Below the pieces are notes generated by a model. The model ran no database searches. It saw nothing but the letters and a program-made list of their open reading frames with translations, and was not told the origin of the DNA. A program made the position numbers and the translations under genes. A stretch of 64,000 bases of DNA from Isoetes taiwanensis. Taxonomy: Eukaryota > Streptophyta > Lycopodiopsida > Isoetales > Isoetaceae. The DNA is taken from positions 5,713,194 to 5,777,193 of the forward strand of contig JAJEKV010000015.1 in NCBI GenBank assembly GCA_021234155.1, read 5' to 3'. Shown one piece after another: positions 10,709 to 24,064 of this stretch; positions within the stretch are counted from its first letter, which is position 1; the number at the start of each line of letters is the position of its first letter.

Positions 10709-13700
10709 GTAGTATATTGGATCGCGAAGCTTAGCCTATTCTATACTTACCATATGAATCCTAAGCATAATAATTAAAACTTGAAAATGTTATACATCCT
10801 AGAGGTCTTCGGTCTGCTAAACTAAGTGGCCACAAATGTGTAAACTTCCTGAGCTATTCTTCTTACACTAATAAGGTAGCATTTCCATAAACTGATTTTG
10901 CCCATTGGCCTCGATGTAAATTATTAATGTTGGAATTTAAAGCTCTCTTATTTTCCTAAGGAAAATAAGGCTCATCTTTTGGTTTTTTATTTTATATTTT
11001 TTGAGAGAAATAAGCTACGGCTAGGTTTAGGGTTGCACAAAAATATATTCACACGGTACTGGTTCACGATGGAATGAGATGTATTCCTTGGGATATTCAC
11101 TTGCGGATGGTGCTCGGACTGCCTTACGATTCCTTCATTGCTTTATAAAAGCAAGTGATATCTGTGTTTTATGTCTCTCGATCGCAAAGCTCGCCATTCC
11201 ATCGTAAAGCTCGCCATTCCATCGGCAAGGAAGGAATGGAAACTCCAAAGAACACATGCAAAAGCCCCATCGACAAGCTTGATCGCTACATTATTAACCA
11301 GGTTTCTTCAGTTCTTGATCGCTACATTATGTCGCTATTATATCCGGTTCTTAGATCTAAGTCTTTTTTGTGTTAAAATTAACTTCTCCTTTAGTTCTAT
11401 TATGACCAAGTATAACGAGTTATCTTTGTGGACTGATTTTTATTTCCCTATCCCGCTTTGTTATATCATATGTCTTGTAGACTTCGGTTCTACTCCTTGT
11501 TTCACATTATTTTTATGCTTTATTTCTCACTGTTTAATGCTTTTTCTCCATCTCCTAGAGTTACCTTAGAATATCCGAGAATTGTTCAGATATCCAAGAA
11601 TTGTTACTGGTGGTTGTGGGTTGTTTACTTTCGTGGTACCGGATCTTTGCTTCAATACACGATACCTCTTTGTTTCATTGCATGTTTTCCATAACAGATA
11701 ATTCTTCTTGATGCTTTATTTATCCCCCCGGTTTTGGTGAGTTTCTGGTTTATTTCATATACTCAAGATCTCTGGAGAATTAATTCTCAATGCATGCATC
11801 ATCTCTGTTTGCATATGCTGGCATATGCATTACCGTATGATCTTCCCTTTTGTTTGTCTTGCATATTTGCATAAATATCATATTCCTGCAATAAACATCT
11901 GCGCTGATATAATTCTTGATCTACGTTGCATTCTTGGTCCAATAGTGGCCTTATATATTTTTATCCCCGTTCATTCTTTAATTTGTTGTCCGTATGACTT
12001 CTACTGTTATGATTAATCTAGACTCAACTAGCTTGTCCTGATCTAGGGACTGTCTTAACACTTTTCTCTGGTCTATCATAGATGTTTTCCCTTGCACTTA
12101 AGTTGCATTTTTTAGCTTATCTCATACACTCATAACTATTGTTGCTAGTCTTAGCTTTTCTCATGTTATATTTGTGGTGAAGGGCGTTAAGCCGAACAAG
12201 TTTATAGCTTACCTGTTAGTGGCTTTTGCATTTACCCAGTTCTTGGCTAACTTGCATTTGGTTCCACTGCAGGTAACCAAACTTGTTCCTCCATGCGAAG
12301 TTTGTACCGTAGTAGCTTGGGCAAAAGGATTTTTGCTCGAACAAGACTTACAGACCTGTGCTTACAGCAGAACGTTATCTTCGCTTGGACTACAAAGCAA
12401 TGCTTGCGAAACTATTTCTGCAGTATTTTTGAATTTTGCAATTATGTTTCTATCTGTAATTGCCATCTTTTTCATGATATGGTGATATTCTAAGTTCTTA
12501 TTCTGCTACTAGTTTCTTCTTAAGATCAAAATTGCAGCTTATGTTTGAAAATGATCTTGAGTCTGTTTAAACTTCAAGTTGGTATATGAAATATACAATG
12601 GTCTACTGTTATCTATTGTTATCTATCTAGCATATATCTTTGTTATCTTATTCTATCTCGTCTTATTCCTTATTAATTCTTAACTTAGTTTTGTATATCG
12701 ACTCTTGGATCTTATCTTGTATTTCTTGTAAAATGATATCTCAAATCAAGGTCTGAATTGGATAATCACACAGTATCTAGTTCAGTTCAGATTTGCAGTT
12801 AAAAGGCTTTTATGTCCAAATGGACTTAGAGGTCTTAAAGGTCTGATGTAAATCAGGCTTAAAAGGGGTTTTTAATGTTATTTCAGTTTCTAGGTTTAAC
12901 CTAGATCCTTGATTTGAGGTCAGGTGTTATCTTCTATATTATGCTACTTTCTAACCACTGTTTTTTTATTTTACGCAGAACATAGCACATATACTGCAAA
13001 ATGATGATATGGACTTCGTTTCCGTCTGAATTAAGGAGCCTATTATTCTCAAGGTTGACTAATTGCATGATATCAAACTTCAATTTTCTTTGTACAAACC
13101 TTAAGGGCTGGATCAAGAGCAAGGAGGTACATTAATGAATTTTTCGCATTTCAATCGAATCTTGAATCGAAAGTTCTATTTGCATCAATGAGATGATGTC
13201 TTGAATATACATTCCACCAGCTGTGGGTTTTATGGAAAGAGTTTTCCCATGGCTGGTTATGCATCATTGAATAAACTTTTACACTATTATGCCTTGGATT
13301 TCTCAAACAGACATCATCAAGATGTTATTGAATGTTGATACATCTCCTATATGTACCTAGCTTAGCATGTTACAACAACGGGTTCCTCAAAATGACAAGT
13401 GAGAAGGATTGGGTTCCGGATACTAATTGACATCAGTCCCCTGGATTACAATATGATATTGAAGTCATAAAGAGATCACTCAAAAAAGATCCTGTAAGTT
13501 CTATTTTCTAAGAGTATTTTTTATACGGGATTAGGTAGGGCCCCTGTGTTACAACAGGGCCCTACTCTCCCTGTTGTAACTATATTTGCATTTTAGATAA
13601 ATCCCTATCTAAAAGGGGCCATCTAACCTGCGGTAGGTGGAAGGGTTTTTTTATGTAGTATATTGGATACTGAAGCTTAGCCTATTCTATACTTACCATA

Positions 13701-16700
13701 TGAATCCTAAGCATAATAATTAAAACTTGAAAATGTTATACATCCTAGAGGTCTTCGGTCTGCTAAACTAAGTGGCCACAAATGTGTAAACTTCCTGAGC
13801 TATTCTTCTTACACTAATAAGGTAGCATTTCCATAACTGATTTTGCCCATTGGCCTCGATGTAAATTATTAATGTTGGAATTTAAAGCTCTCTTATTTTC
13901 CTAAGGAAAATAAGGCTCATCTTTGGTTTTTATTTTTTATATTTTTGAGAGAAATAAGCTACGGCTAGGTTTAGGGTTGCACAAAAATATATTCACAAAT
14001 TTCTGGTTCACGATGGAATGAGATGTATTCCTTGGGATATTCACTTGCAGATGGTGCTCGGACTGCCTTACGATTCCTTCATTGCTTTATAAAAGCAAGT
14101 GATATACAGGTTTTATGTCTCTCTGATCGCAAAGCTCCGCCATTCCATCATAAAAAGCTCGCCATTCCATCGGCAAGGAAGGAATGGAAACTCCAGCAAC
14201 ACATGCAAAAGCCACGCCGACAAGCTTGATCGCTACATTATTAACCGGGTTTCTTCAGTTCTTGATCGCTACATTATCTTTGCTATTATATCCAGTTCTT
14301 AGATCTAAGTCTTTTTGTGTTAAAATTAACTTCTCCTTTAGTTCTATTATGACCAGTATAACGAGTTATACTGTGACTGATTTTTATTTCCCTATCCTGC
14401 TGTTATATCATATGTCTTGTAGACTTCCAGTTCTACTCCTTGTTTCACATTATTTTTATGCTTTATTTCTCACTGTTTAATGCTTTTTCTCCATCTCCTA
14501 GAGTTACCTTAGAATATCCGAGAATTGTTCAGATATCCAAGAATTGTTACAGGGTACTGTGGTTGTTACTCGTGGTACCGGATTTGCTGCTTCAATACAC
14601 GATACCTCTTTGTTTCATTGCATGTTTTCCATAACAGATAATTCTTCTTGATGCTTTATTTATCCCCTGGTTTTGGTCAGTTTCTGGTTTATTTCATATA
14701 CTCAAGATCTCTGGAGAATTAATTCTCAATGCATGCATCATCTCTGTTTGCATATGCTGGCATATGCATTACCGTATGATCTTCCCTTTTGTTTGTCTTG
14801 CATATTTGCATAAATATCATATTCCTGCAATAAACATCTGCGCTGATATAATTCTTGATCTACGTTGCATTCTTGGTCCAATAGTGGCCTTATATATTTT
14901 TATCCCCGTTCATTCTTTAATTTGTTGTCCGTATGACTTCTACTGTTATGATTAATCTAGACTCAACTAGCTTGTCCTGATCTAGGGACTGTCTTAACAC
15001 TTTTCTCTGGTCTATCATAGATGTTTTCCCTTGCACTTAAGTTGCATTTTTTAGCTTATCTCATACACTCATAACTATTGTTGCTAGTCTTAGCTTTTCT
15101 CATGTTATATTTGTGGTGAAGGGCGTTAAGCCGAACAAGTTTATAGCTTACCTGTTAGTGGCTTTTGCATTTACCCAGTTCTTGGCTAACTTGCATTTGG
15201 TTCCACTGCAGGTAACCAAACTTGTTCCTCCATGCGAAGTTTGTACCGTAGTAGCTTGGGCAAAAGGATTTTTGCTCGAACAAGACTTACAGACCTGTGC
15301 TTACAGCAGAACGTTATCTTCGCTTGGACTACAAAGCAATGCTTGCGAAACTATTTCTGCAGTATTTTTGAATTTTGCAATTATGTTTCTATCTGTAATT
15401 GCCATCTTTTTCATGATATGGTGATATTCTAAGTTCTTATTCTGCTACTAGTTTCTTCTTAAGATCAAAATTGCAGCTTATGTTTGAAAATGATCTTGAG
15501 TCTGTTTAAACTTCAAGTTGGTATATGAAATATACAATGGTCTACTGTTATCTATTGTTATCTACTGCGTATCTACTGTTATCTTATTCTATCTCGTCTT
15601 ATTCCTTATTAATTCTTAACTTAGTTTTGTATATCTGACTCTTCGGATCTTATCTTGTATTTCTTGTAAAATGATATCTCAAATCAAGGTCTGAATTGGA
15701 TAATCACCTGTATCTAGTTCAGGACTGCAGTTAAAAGGCTTTTATGTCCAAATGGACTTAGAGGTCTTAAAGGTCTGATGTAAATCAGGCTTAAAAGGGT
15801 TTTTTAATGTTATTTCAGTTTCTAGGTTTAACCTAGATCCTTGATTTGAGGTCAGGTGTTATCTTCTATATTATGCTACTTTCTAACCACTGTTTTTTTA
15901 TTTTACGCAGAACATAGCACATATACTGCAAAATGATGATATGGACTTCGTTTCCGTCTGAATTAAGGAGCCTATTATTCTCAAGGTTGACTAATTGCAT
16001 GATATCAAACTTCAATTTTGCTGTACAAACCTTAAGGGCCTGGATCAAGAGCAAGGAGGTACATTAATGAATTTTCTGCATTTCAATCTGAATCTTGAAT
16101 CTGAAAGTTCTATTTGCATCAATGAGATGATGTACTGAATATACATTCCACCAGCTGTGGGTTTTATGGAAAGAGTTTTCCCATGGCTGGTTATGCATCA
16201 TTGAATAAACTTTTACACTATTATGCCTTGGATTTCTCAAACAGACATCATCAAGATGTTATTGAATGTTGATACATCTCCTATATGTACCTAGCTTAGC
16301 ATGTTACAACAACGGGTTCCTCAAAAATGACAGCAGAAGGATTGGGTTCCGGATACTAATTGACATCAGTCCCCTGGATTACAATATGATATTGAAGTCA
16401 TAAAGAGATCACTCAAAAAAGATCCTGTAAGTTCTATTTTCTAAGAGTATTTTTTATACGGGATTAGGTAGGGCCCCTGTGTTACAACAGGGCCCTACTC
16501 TCCCTGTTGTAACTATATTTGCATTTTAGATAAATTCCTATCTAAAAGGGGCCATCTAACCTGCGGTAGGTGGAAGGGTTTTTTTATGTAGTATATTGGA
16601 TACTGAAGCTTAGCCTATTCTATACTTACCATATGAATCCTAAGCATAATAATTAAAACTTGAAAATGTTATACATCCTAGAGGTCTTCGGTCTGCTAAA

Positions 16701-19700
16701 CTAAGTGGCCACAAATGTGTAAACTTCCTGAGCTATTCTTCTTACACTAATAAGGTAGCATTTCCATAACTGATTTTGCCCATTGGCCTCGATGTAAATT
16801 ATTAATGTTGGAATTTAAAGCTCTCTTATTTTCCTAAGGAAAATAAGGCTCATCTTTTGGTTTTTTATTTTATATTTTTTGAGAGAAATAAGCTACGGCT
16901 AGGTTTAGGGTTGCACAAAAATATATTCACAGCTGGTTCACGATGGAATGAGATGTATTCCTTGGGATATTCACTTGCAGATGGTGCTCGGACTGCCTTA
17001 CGATTCCTTCATTGCTTTATAAAAGCAAGTGATATACAGGTTTTATGTCTCTCTGATCGCAAAGCTCCGCCATTCCATCGCAAAGCTCTGCCATTCCATC
17101 GGCAAGGAAGGAATGGAAACTCCAGCAACACATGCAAAAGCCCTGTCGACAAGCTTGATCGCTACATTATTAACCAGGTTTCTTCAGTTCTTGATCGCTA
17201 CATTATGCTGCTATTATATCCAGTTCTTAGATCTAAGTCTTTTTGTGTTAAAATTAACTTCTCCTTTAGTTCTATTATGACCAGTATAACGAGTTATACT
17301 GTGACTGATTTTTATTTCCCTATCCTGCTGTTATATCATATGTCTTGTAGACTTCCAGTTCTACTCCTTGTTTCACATTATTTTTATGCTTTATTTCTCA
17401 CTGTTTAATGCTTTTTCTCCATCTCCTAGAGTTACCTTAGAATATCCGAGAATTGTTCAGATATCCAAGAATTGTTACAGGGTACTGTGGTTGTTACTCG
17501 TGGTACCGGATTTGCTGCTTCAATACACGATACCTCTTTGTTTCATTGCATGTTTTCCATAACAGATAATTCTTCTTGATGCTTTATTTATCCCCTGGTT
17601 TTGGTCAGTTTCTGGTTTATTTCATATACTCAAGATCTCTGGAGAATTAATTCTCAATGCATGCATCATCTCTGTTTGCATATGCTGGCATATGCATTAC
17701 CGTATGATCTTCCCTTTTGTTTGTCTTGCATATTTGCATAAATATCATATTCCTGCAATAAACATCTGCGCTGATATAATTCTTGATCTACGTTGCATTC
17801 TTGGTCCAATAGTGGCCTTATATATTTTTATCCCCGTTCATTCTTTAATTTGTTGTCAGGTATGACTTCTCTTTGTTATGATTAATCTAGACTCAACTAG
17901 CTTGTCCCGATCTAGGGATTTGTCTTAACACTTTTCTACGGTCTATCATAGATGTTTTCCCTTGCACTTAAGTTGCATTTTTTAGCTTATCTCATACACT
18001 CATAACTATTGTTGCTAGTCTTAGCTTTTCTCATGTTATATTTGTGGTGAAAGGCGTTAAGCCGAACAAGTTTATAGCTTACGTTAGTGGCTTTTGCATT
18101 TACCCAGTTCTTGGCTAACTTGCATTTGGTTCCCTTTGCGGGTAACCAAACTTGTTCCTCCATGCTAAGTTTGTACCGTAGTAGCTTGGGCAAAAGGATT
18201 TTTGCTCGAACAAAACTTTCTGAGACACTTTGCTTACTGGTGAGCGTTATCTTCGCTTGGACTACAAAGCAATGCTTGCGAAACTATTCAAGAAAAGTAT
18301 TTTTGAATTTTGCAATTATGTTTCTATCTGTAATTGCCATCTTTTTTCATGATATGGTGATATTCTAAGTTCTTATTCGCTACTAGTTTCTTCTTAAGAT
18401 CAAAATTGCAGCTTATGTTTGAAAATGATCTTGAGTCTGTTTAAACTTCAAGTTGGTATATGAAATATACAATGGTCTACTGTTATCTATTGTTATCTAC
18501 TGCGTATCTACTGTTATCTTATTCTATCTCGTCTTATTCCTTATTAATTCTTAACTTAGTTTTGTATATCCGACTCTTCGGATCTTATCTTGTATTTCTT
18601 GTAAAATGATATCTCAAATCAAGGTCTGAATTGGATAATCACCTGTATCTAGTTCAGGACTGCAGTTAAAAGGCTTTTATGTCCAAATGGACTTAGAGGT
18701 CTTAAAGGTCTGATGTAAATCAGGCTTAAAAGGGTTTTTTAATGTTATTTCAGTTTCTAGGTTTAACCTAGATCCTTGATTTGAGGTCAGGTGTTATCTT
18801 CTATATTATGCTACTTTCTAACCACTGTTTTTTTATTTTACGCAGAACATAGCACATATACTGCAAAATGATGATATGGACTTCGTTTCCGTCGAATTAA
18901 TGGAGCCTATTATTCTCAAGGTTGACTAATTGCATGATATCAAACTTCAATTTTGTTGTACAAACCTTAAGGGCCTGGATCAAGAGCAAGGAGGTACATT
19001 AATGAATTTTCTGCATTTCAATCTGAATCTTGAATCTGAAAGTTCTATTTGCATCAATGAGATGATGTACTGAATATACATTCCACCAGCTGTGGGTTTT
19101 ATGGAAAGAGTTTTCCCATGGCTGGTTATGCATCATTGAATAAACTTTTACACTATTATGCCTTGGATTTCTCAAACAGACATCATCAAGATGTTATTGA
19201 ATGTTGATACATCTCCTATATGTACCTAGCTTAGCATGTTACAACAACGGGTTCCTCAAAAATGACAGCAGAAGGATTGGGTTCCGGATACTAATTGACA
19301 TCAGTCCCCTGGATTACAATATGATATTGAAGTCATAAAGAGATCACTCAAAAAAAGATCGTAAGTTCTATTTTCTAAGAGTATTTTTTTATACGGGATT
19401 AGGTAGGGCCCTGTGTTTACAGGGGGGCCCTACTCTCCCTGTTGTAACTATATTTGCATTTTAGATAAATTCCTATCTAAAAGGGGCCATCTAACCTGCG
19501 GTAGGTGGAAGGGTTTTTTTATGTAGTATATTGGATACTGAAGCTTAGCCTATTCTATACTTACCATATGAATCCTAAGCATAATAATTAAAACTTGAAA
19601 ATGTTATACATCCTAGAGGTCTTCGGTCTGCTAAACTAAGTGGCCACAAATGTGTAAACTTCCTGAGCTATTCTTCTTACACTAATAAGGTAGCATTTCC

Positions 19701-21666
19701 ATAACTGATTTTGCCCATTGGCCTCGATGTAAATTATTAATGTTGGAATTTAAAGCTCTCTTATTTTCCTAAGGAAAATAAGGCTCATCTTTTGGTTTTT
19801 TATTTTATATTTTTTGAGAGAAATAAGCTACGGCTAGGTTTAGGGTTGCACAAAAATATATTCACAGCTGGTTCACGATGGAATGAGATGTATTCCTTGG
19901 GATATTCACTTGCAGATGGTGCTCGGACTGCCTTACGATTCCTTCATTGCTTTATAAAAGCAAGTGATATACAGGTTTTATGTCTCTCTGATCGCAAAGC
20001 TCCGCCATTCCATCGCAAAGCTCTGCCATTCCATCGGCAAGGAAGGAATGGAAACTCCAGCAACACATGCAAAAGCCCTGTCGACAAGCTTGATCGCTAC
20101 ATTATTAACCAGGTTTCTTCAGTTCTTGATCGCTACATTATGCTGCTATTATATCCAGTTCTTAGATCTAAGTCTTTTTGTGTTAAAATTAACTTCTCCT
20201 TTAGTTCTATTATGACCAGTATAACGAGTTATACTGTGACTGATTTTTATTTCCCTATCCTGCTGTTATATCATATGTCTTGTAGACTTCCAGTTCTACT
20301 CCTTGTTTCACATTATTTTTATGCTTTATTTCTCACTGTTTAATGCTTTTTCTCCATCTCCTAGAGTTACCTTAGAATATCCGAGAATTGTTCAGATATC
20401 CAAGAATTGTTCTGGTGGTAATGCGTGGTTGTTACTTTCGTGGTACCCGGATTTCTTTGCTTCAATACACGATACCTCTTTGTTTCATTGCATGTTTTCC
20501 ATAACAGATAATTCTTCTTGATGCTTTATTTATCCCCTGGTTTTGGTCAGTTTCTGGTTTATTTCATATACTCAAGATCTCTGGAGAATTAATTCTCAAT
20601 GCATGCATCATCTCTGTTTGCATATGCTGGCATATGCATTACCGTATGATCTTCCCTTTTGTTTGTCTTGCATATTTGCATAAATATCATATTCCTGCAA
20701 TAAACATCTGCGCTGATATAATTCTTGATCTACGTTGCATTCTTGGTCCAATAGTGGCCTTATATATTTTTATCCCGTTCATTCTTTAATTTGTTGTCCA
20801 GTATGACTTCTCTTTGTTATGATTAATCTAGACTCAACTAGCTTGTCCCGATCTAGGGGACTGTCTTAACACTTTTCTACGGTCTATCATAGATGTTTTC
20901 CCTTGCACTTAAGTTGCATTTTTTAGCTTATCTCATACACTCATAACTATTGTTGCTAGTCTTAGCTTTTCTCATGTTATATTTGTGGTGAAGGGCGTTA
21001 AGCCGAACAAGTTTATAGCTTACCTGTTAGTGGCTTTTGCATTTACCCAGTTCTTGGCTAACTTGCATTTTGGTTCCACTTTGGGTAACCAAACTTGTTC
21101 CTCCATCTAAGTTTGTACAGTAGTAGCTTGGGCAAAAGGATTTTTGCTCGAACAAGACTTCTGGACTGTGCTTCTGTGAACGTTATCTTCGCTTGGACTA
21201 CAAAGCAATGCTTGCGAAACTATTTCTGCAGTATTTTTGAATTTTGCAATTATGTTTCTATCTGTAATTGCCATCTTTTTCATGATATGGTGATATTCTA
21301 AGTTCTTATTCTGCTACTAGTTTCTTCTTAAGATCAAAATTGCAGCTTATGTTTGAAAATGATCTTGAGTCTGTTTAAACTTCAAGTTGGTATATGAAAT
21401 ATACAATGGTCTACTGTTATCTATTGTTATCTACTGCGTATCTACTGTTATCTTATTCTATCTCGTCTTGTTCCTTATTAATTCTTAACTTAGTTTTGTA
21501 TATCTGACTCTTCGGATCTTATCTTGTATTTCTTGTAAAATGATATCTCAAATCAAGGTCTGAATTGGATAATCACCTGTATCTAGTTCAGGACTGCAGT
21601 TAAAAGGCTTTTATGTCCAAATGGACTTAGAGGTCTTAAAGGTCTGATGTAAATCAGGCTTAAAAG
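10709..21666 (+). repeat. tandem array of a 2.94-kb unit, 3 full copies and 1 partial
   Basis: Units start with GTAGTATATTGG at 10,709, 13,655, 16,588 and 19,523 (periods 2946, 2933 and 2935). The fourth is cut at 21,666, where a 24-T run begins. Units are highly similar, so amplification was recent. Each is AT-rich and T-rich, with a TATA-like CTTTATAAAA at 11,141, 14,085, 17,015 and 19,950. Each also has splice-like acceptors (for example TTTTACGCAG) and a hairpin cluster near its end. ORFs are short (at most 183 codons, hydrophobic from T-richness) and are not convincing proteins. It may be a satellite, or a non-coding transcription unit that was amplified. Confidence 0.9.
13534..13610 (+). 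other. overlapping, mutually exclusive hairpins in each 2.94-kb unit
   Basis: In unit 1 GTAGGGCCC can pair with GGGCCCTAC. The sequence between and after can instead pair as GTTACAACAGGG with CCCTGTTGTAAC (12 bp). The two stems share bases, so only one can form at a time. A third stem, TTTAGATA/TATCTAAA, follows. The cluster is intact in units 1 and 2 (about 13,534 and 16,466) and altered in unit 3 (about 19,402). Unit 4 is truncated before it. Confidence 0.65.
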
Positions 21667-21690
21667 TTTTTTTTTTTTTTTTTTTTTTTG
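21667..21690. repeat. 24-T homopolymer ending the tandem array
   Basis: A run of 24 T replaces the usual continuation of the 2.94-kb unit. A-rich sequence follows. It may be biological or an assembly join. Confidence 0.8.
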
Positions 21691-21744
21691 GGAAAAAAAA
21701 ACGTGCGAAAAAAAAAAATTTAATACTGACGTCGCTTATCGTTT

Positions 21745-23055
21745 GGAATGCCAAAATTACCCTATGGACTAAGTTACACGGTCAGTTTTGCAAAAAAACG
21801 ACACACTTACGCCCTACATTGCAGTATTCAACAGCCACCTCCTAGGCCAATTGACTACGAGTGTGTTGGACATAAGATAGTTTGGCGCTTCTTCGAGAAG
21901 GGGTGGCCTTCTGGCCACAAAACTTGGTCCCTAGGGCAATGTCGACGTTCTGAGTCCATTGGCGAGCGAATCCGCGGTTCGGAGAGGGAAAGTTGCCCGT
22001 CCGTCGCCAGGGCCTTCGGGAGAGGACTTTTGGGGCAAGCTGCTTCCGGGTGGTTTTTAGGGTCCGTGCTCTGGCGTCAACACCCCCCCTCTACGTCAAG
22101 ACACGGCGCAAGGTCCTAGTCGAATCTGACAAGGATAGAGCCTCCGAAACGTAAACCCTATGAGTTGCCAGGTTCTAGCAGGGTTTGCGTTTTGGGTGCC
22201 GAGTTTTGGTCTTTTGCACTTGGGACGTGGCCGATCACATGCGTTGAGAAGCGAAGCAAAGGGAACCGACGGAATGGAGTTTGGACTTGTACTCCTCTCG
22301 TTGTGGCGGTTAGAAGTCAAGGCCCACTTTTGCGGTAGCAAGACATTCGTAAATTCGTAATTAATGCATAGTACGGACTTAAATTCTGATTTTTTTCGGT
22401 GAAGCTTCCTAAGTCATCGCCAACATCTGAGACCAACTTTCAAAAATTTTGGATAAGGTTTAGATCAAATAGTTTGCATTAGAACGGTGCGGGCGGCTGT
22501 TGTTGGGCGGTAAAGTGGCACACTTGCCCAAGTCAAACAAGGCCAGGACCTTGCAAGGCCTCCTCATTAGAGGGGAGAGTCCGAACCCCAGGAGGCGAGC
22601 CCCAAAAAGCTTCCCGAGGCAGCCTTTCCTGGCAGCGCTCCGCCGGGGGGGCGTACGCTAAAGACCACACTCCCGGATCTCGGTTCCCGTATCCGACCGT
22701 TGAATCCTTTGTTCCAGGAACCTGGTCCGAGAAGGTCCAAAAAAATCCAACATCCGTCCAGGAGAACATATCAAACCCATGAAGCGTCTGCGGCGACAAT
22801 GCCAGAGAAACCAAAGTGTTTTGTCGTTCGGACATTGCGGAGGCTCCGAAATGCCGATCCGACTTCGCCACATCGTCCGGAATGCCAAAATTACCCTAGG
22901 GACCAAGTTACACGGTCAGTTTTGCAAAAGAAAGAAACACTTACGCCCTACATTGCAGTATTCAGCAGCCACCTCCTAGGCCAATTGACTACGAGTGCGT
23001 TGCACATGAGATAGTTTGGCGCTTCTTCGAGAAGGGGTGGGCATCTGGCTAGCTT
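21745..23055 (+). repeat. direct repeat (about 175 bp) spaced 1,134 bp apart
   Basis: The segment starting GGAATGCCAAAATTACCCT at 21,745 recurs at 22,879. The copies share the CACGGTCAGTTTTGCAAAA, CACTTACGCCCTACATTGCA and TTTGGCGCTTCTTCGAGAAG words for about 175 bp. This suggests just over one unit of a 1.13-kb tandem repeat. The intervening 0.96 kb is GC-richer, with no recognised gene; ORFs of about 110-120 codons on both strands overlap and look random. Confidence 0.75.
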
Positions 23056-23058
23056 GTT

Positions 23059-23300
23059 GAGATAAACTACATCTTCGCATGTTGGTAGGGTATTAGTTCT
23101 CATAGCAGGGGACAAAATTAAAAATATATATATATATATATATATGTCGTCGTAACAAGCGAACACGTAGCTACATATACTATTGGTGGAAACCTAACCT
23201 TTTTAAATCTAACAAAATAAAATTTTAAGATAAACTACATCTTTGCATGTTGGTGAGGTATTAGTTATCGTAGCAGGTAAGGTATTACTAGTTATCATCA
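23059..23300 (+). repeat. short duplication with an (AT)n run
   Basis: GATAAACTACATCTTCGCATGT near 23,060 recurs almost unchanged near 23,228, each followed by GGTATTAGTT. An (AT)n run lies at about 23,122-23,144. No gene is seen. Confidence 0.65.
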
Positions 23301-23478
23301 TCGTATTATATACCTCATAGCTCAACGGATGTACCACAAAACATTGAACATTTTCATGGTGGTATATTTCATAACTTTAACGGGTGTAGCAAGTCAAATA
23401 AACCCTATCCGATTAAATAAACCCATGTATCAAGTGTACATGCATTCTATACTATTAAAAAAAATTTTTTTTTTTTTT

Positions 23479-23596
23479 TGTCGTCGTAAAAAAAAAAACG
23501 TCGTTACAAACGTCGTTCAACGACGTTTTTTGTCGTCGTTTAACGACGTTTTTTGTCGCCGTTTAACGACGTCACGACATCGTTAAACGACGACAT
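23479..23596. repeat. CGTCG-rich block, internal
   Basis: After mixed A and T homopolymers (about 23,457-23,478) comes a block of CGTCGTT/AACGACG words like those at the element ends. It could be an end of a nested related element. Confidence 0.65.
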
Positions 23597-23811
23597 GTGA
23601 TTTAAATCGAAAAGCAGCGGCAATCCGCGCTTATTTTCGAGAAAGCAAGCAAAGCTTATGGAGGAGCATTTTTGAGGCGATTTTTCGGTAGCGGATCTAC
23701 TTTGGGGTCTATTCTAAGTGTAAGACAAGCTTCATAAGGTATGTGCGCGGATCAACCAACTCGTTTTTGAATCTAAACTTGTTTTGGGTAGATTTAGGGC
23801 TTTTTGTATTT

Positions 23812-24064
23812 GTTGTTTGTTCTTCCTTCAACCTTCATTCTTCTTCTTCCATACATATTCTTCCATTCCCTTTGTCATCTTCTTCTTGATTCTTCCTCCT
23901 CTTATACTACTTCTTCCTCCTCTATTCAAATTCTTACTCTTAATCCTCCTCTTGCGCTTCATCTTCTTCAGTATTCTTCCTCCCCATTTTCGGGTTCCTC
24001 CTCTTCTTCTTAGCCTTTTTTTCTTCTTGAATTCTTCCATTCTTCTTCTAATTTTTTTTCCCAT
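23812..24064 (+). repeat. polypyrimidine (TTC/CTT) tract
   Basis: About 250 bp almost entirely of T and C on the plus strand, built of TTCTTC/TCCTCC words. Low-complexity ORFs here (Lys/Arg-rich on minus, Phe/Leu/Ser on plus) are artefacts. Beyond it, 24,065-24,752 is AT-rich and non-coding, with a duplicated TTTTGCATGTACACTCCTAG word at about 24,162 and 24,396. Confidence 0.8.

Noticed and set aside
11155-20343. Repeated 60-183-codon hydrophobic ORFs in the 2.94-kb units
   Set aside because: They come from T-rich sequence, differ between units by frameshifts and share no domain; membrane-protein calls would be artefacts.
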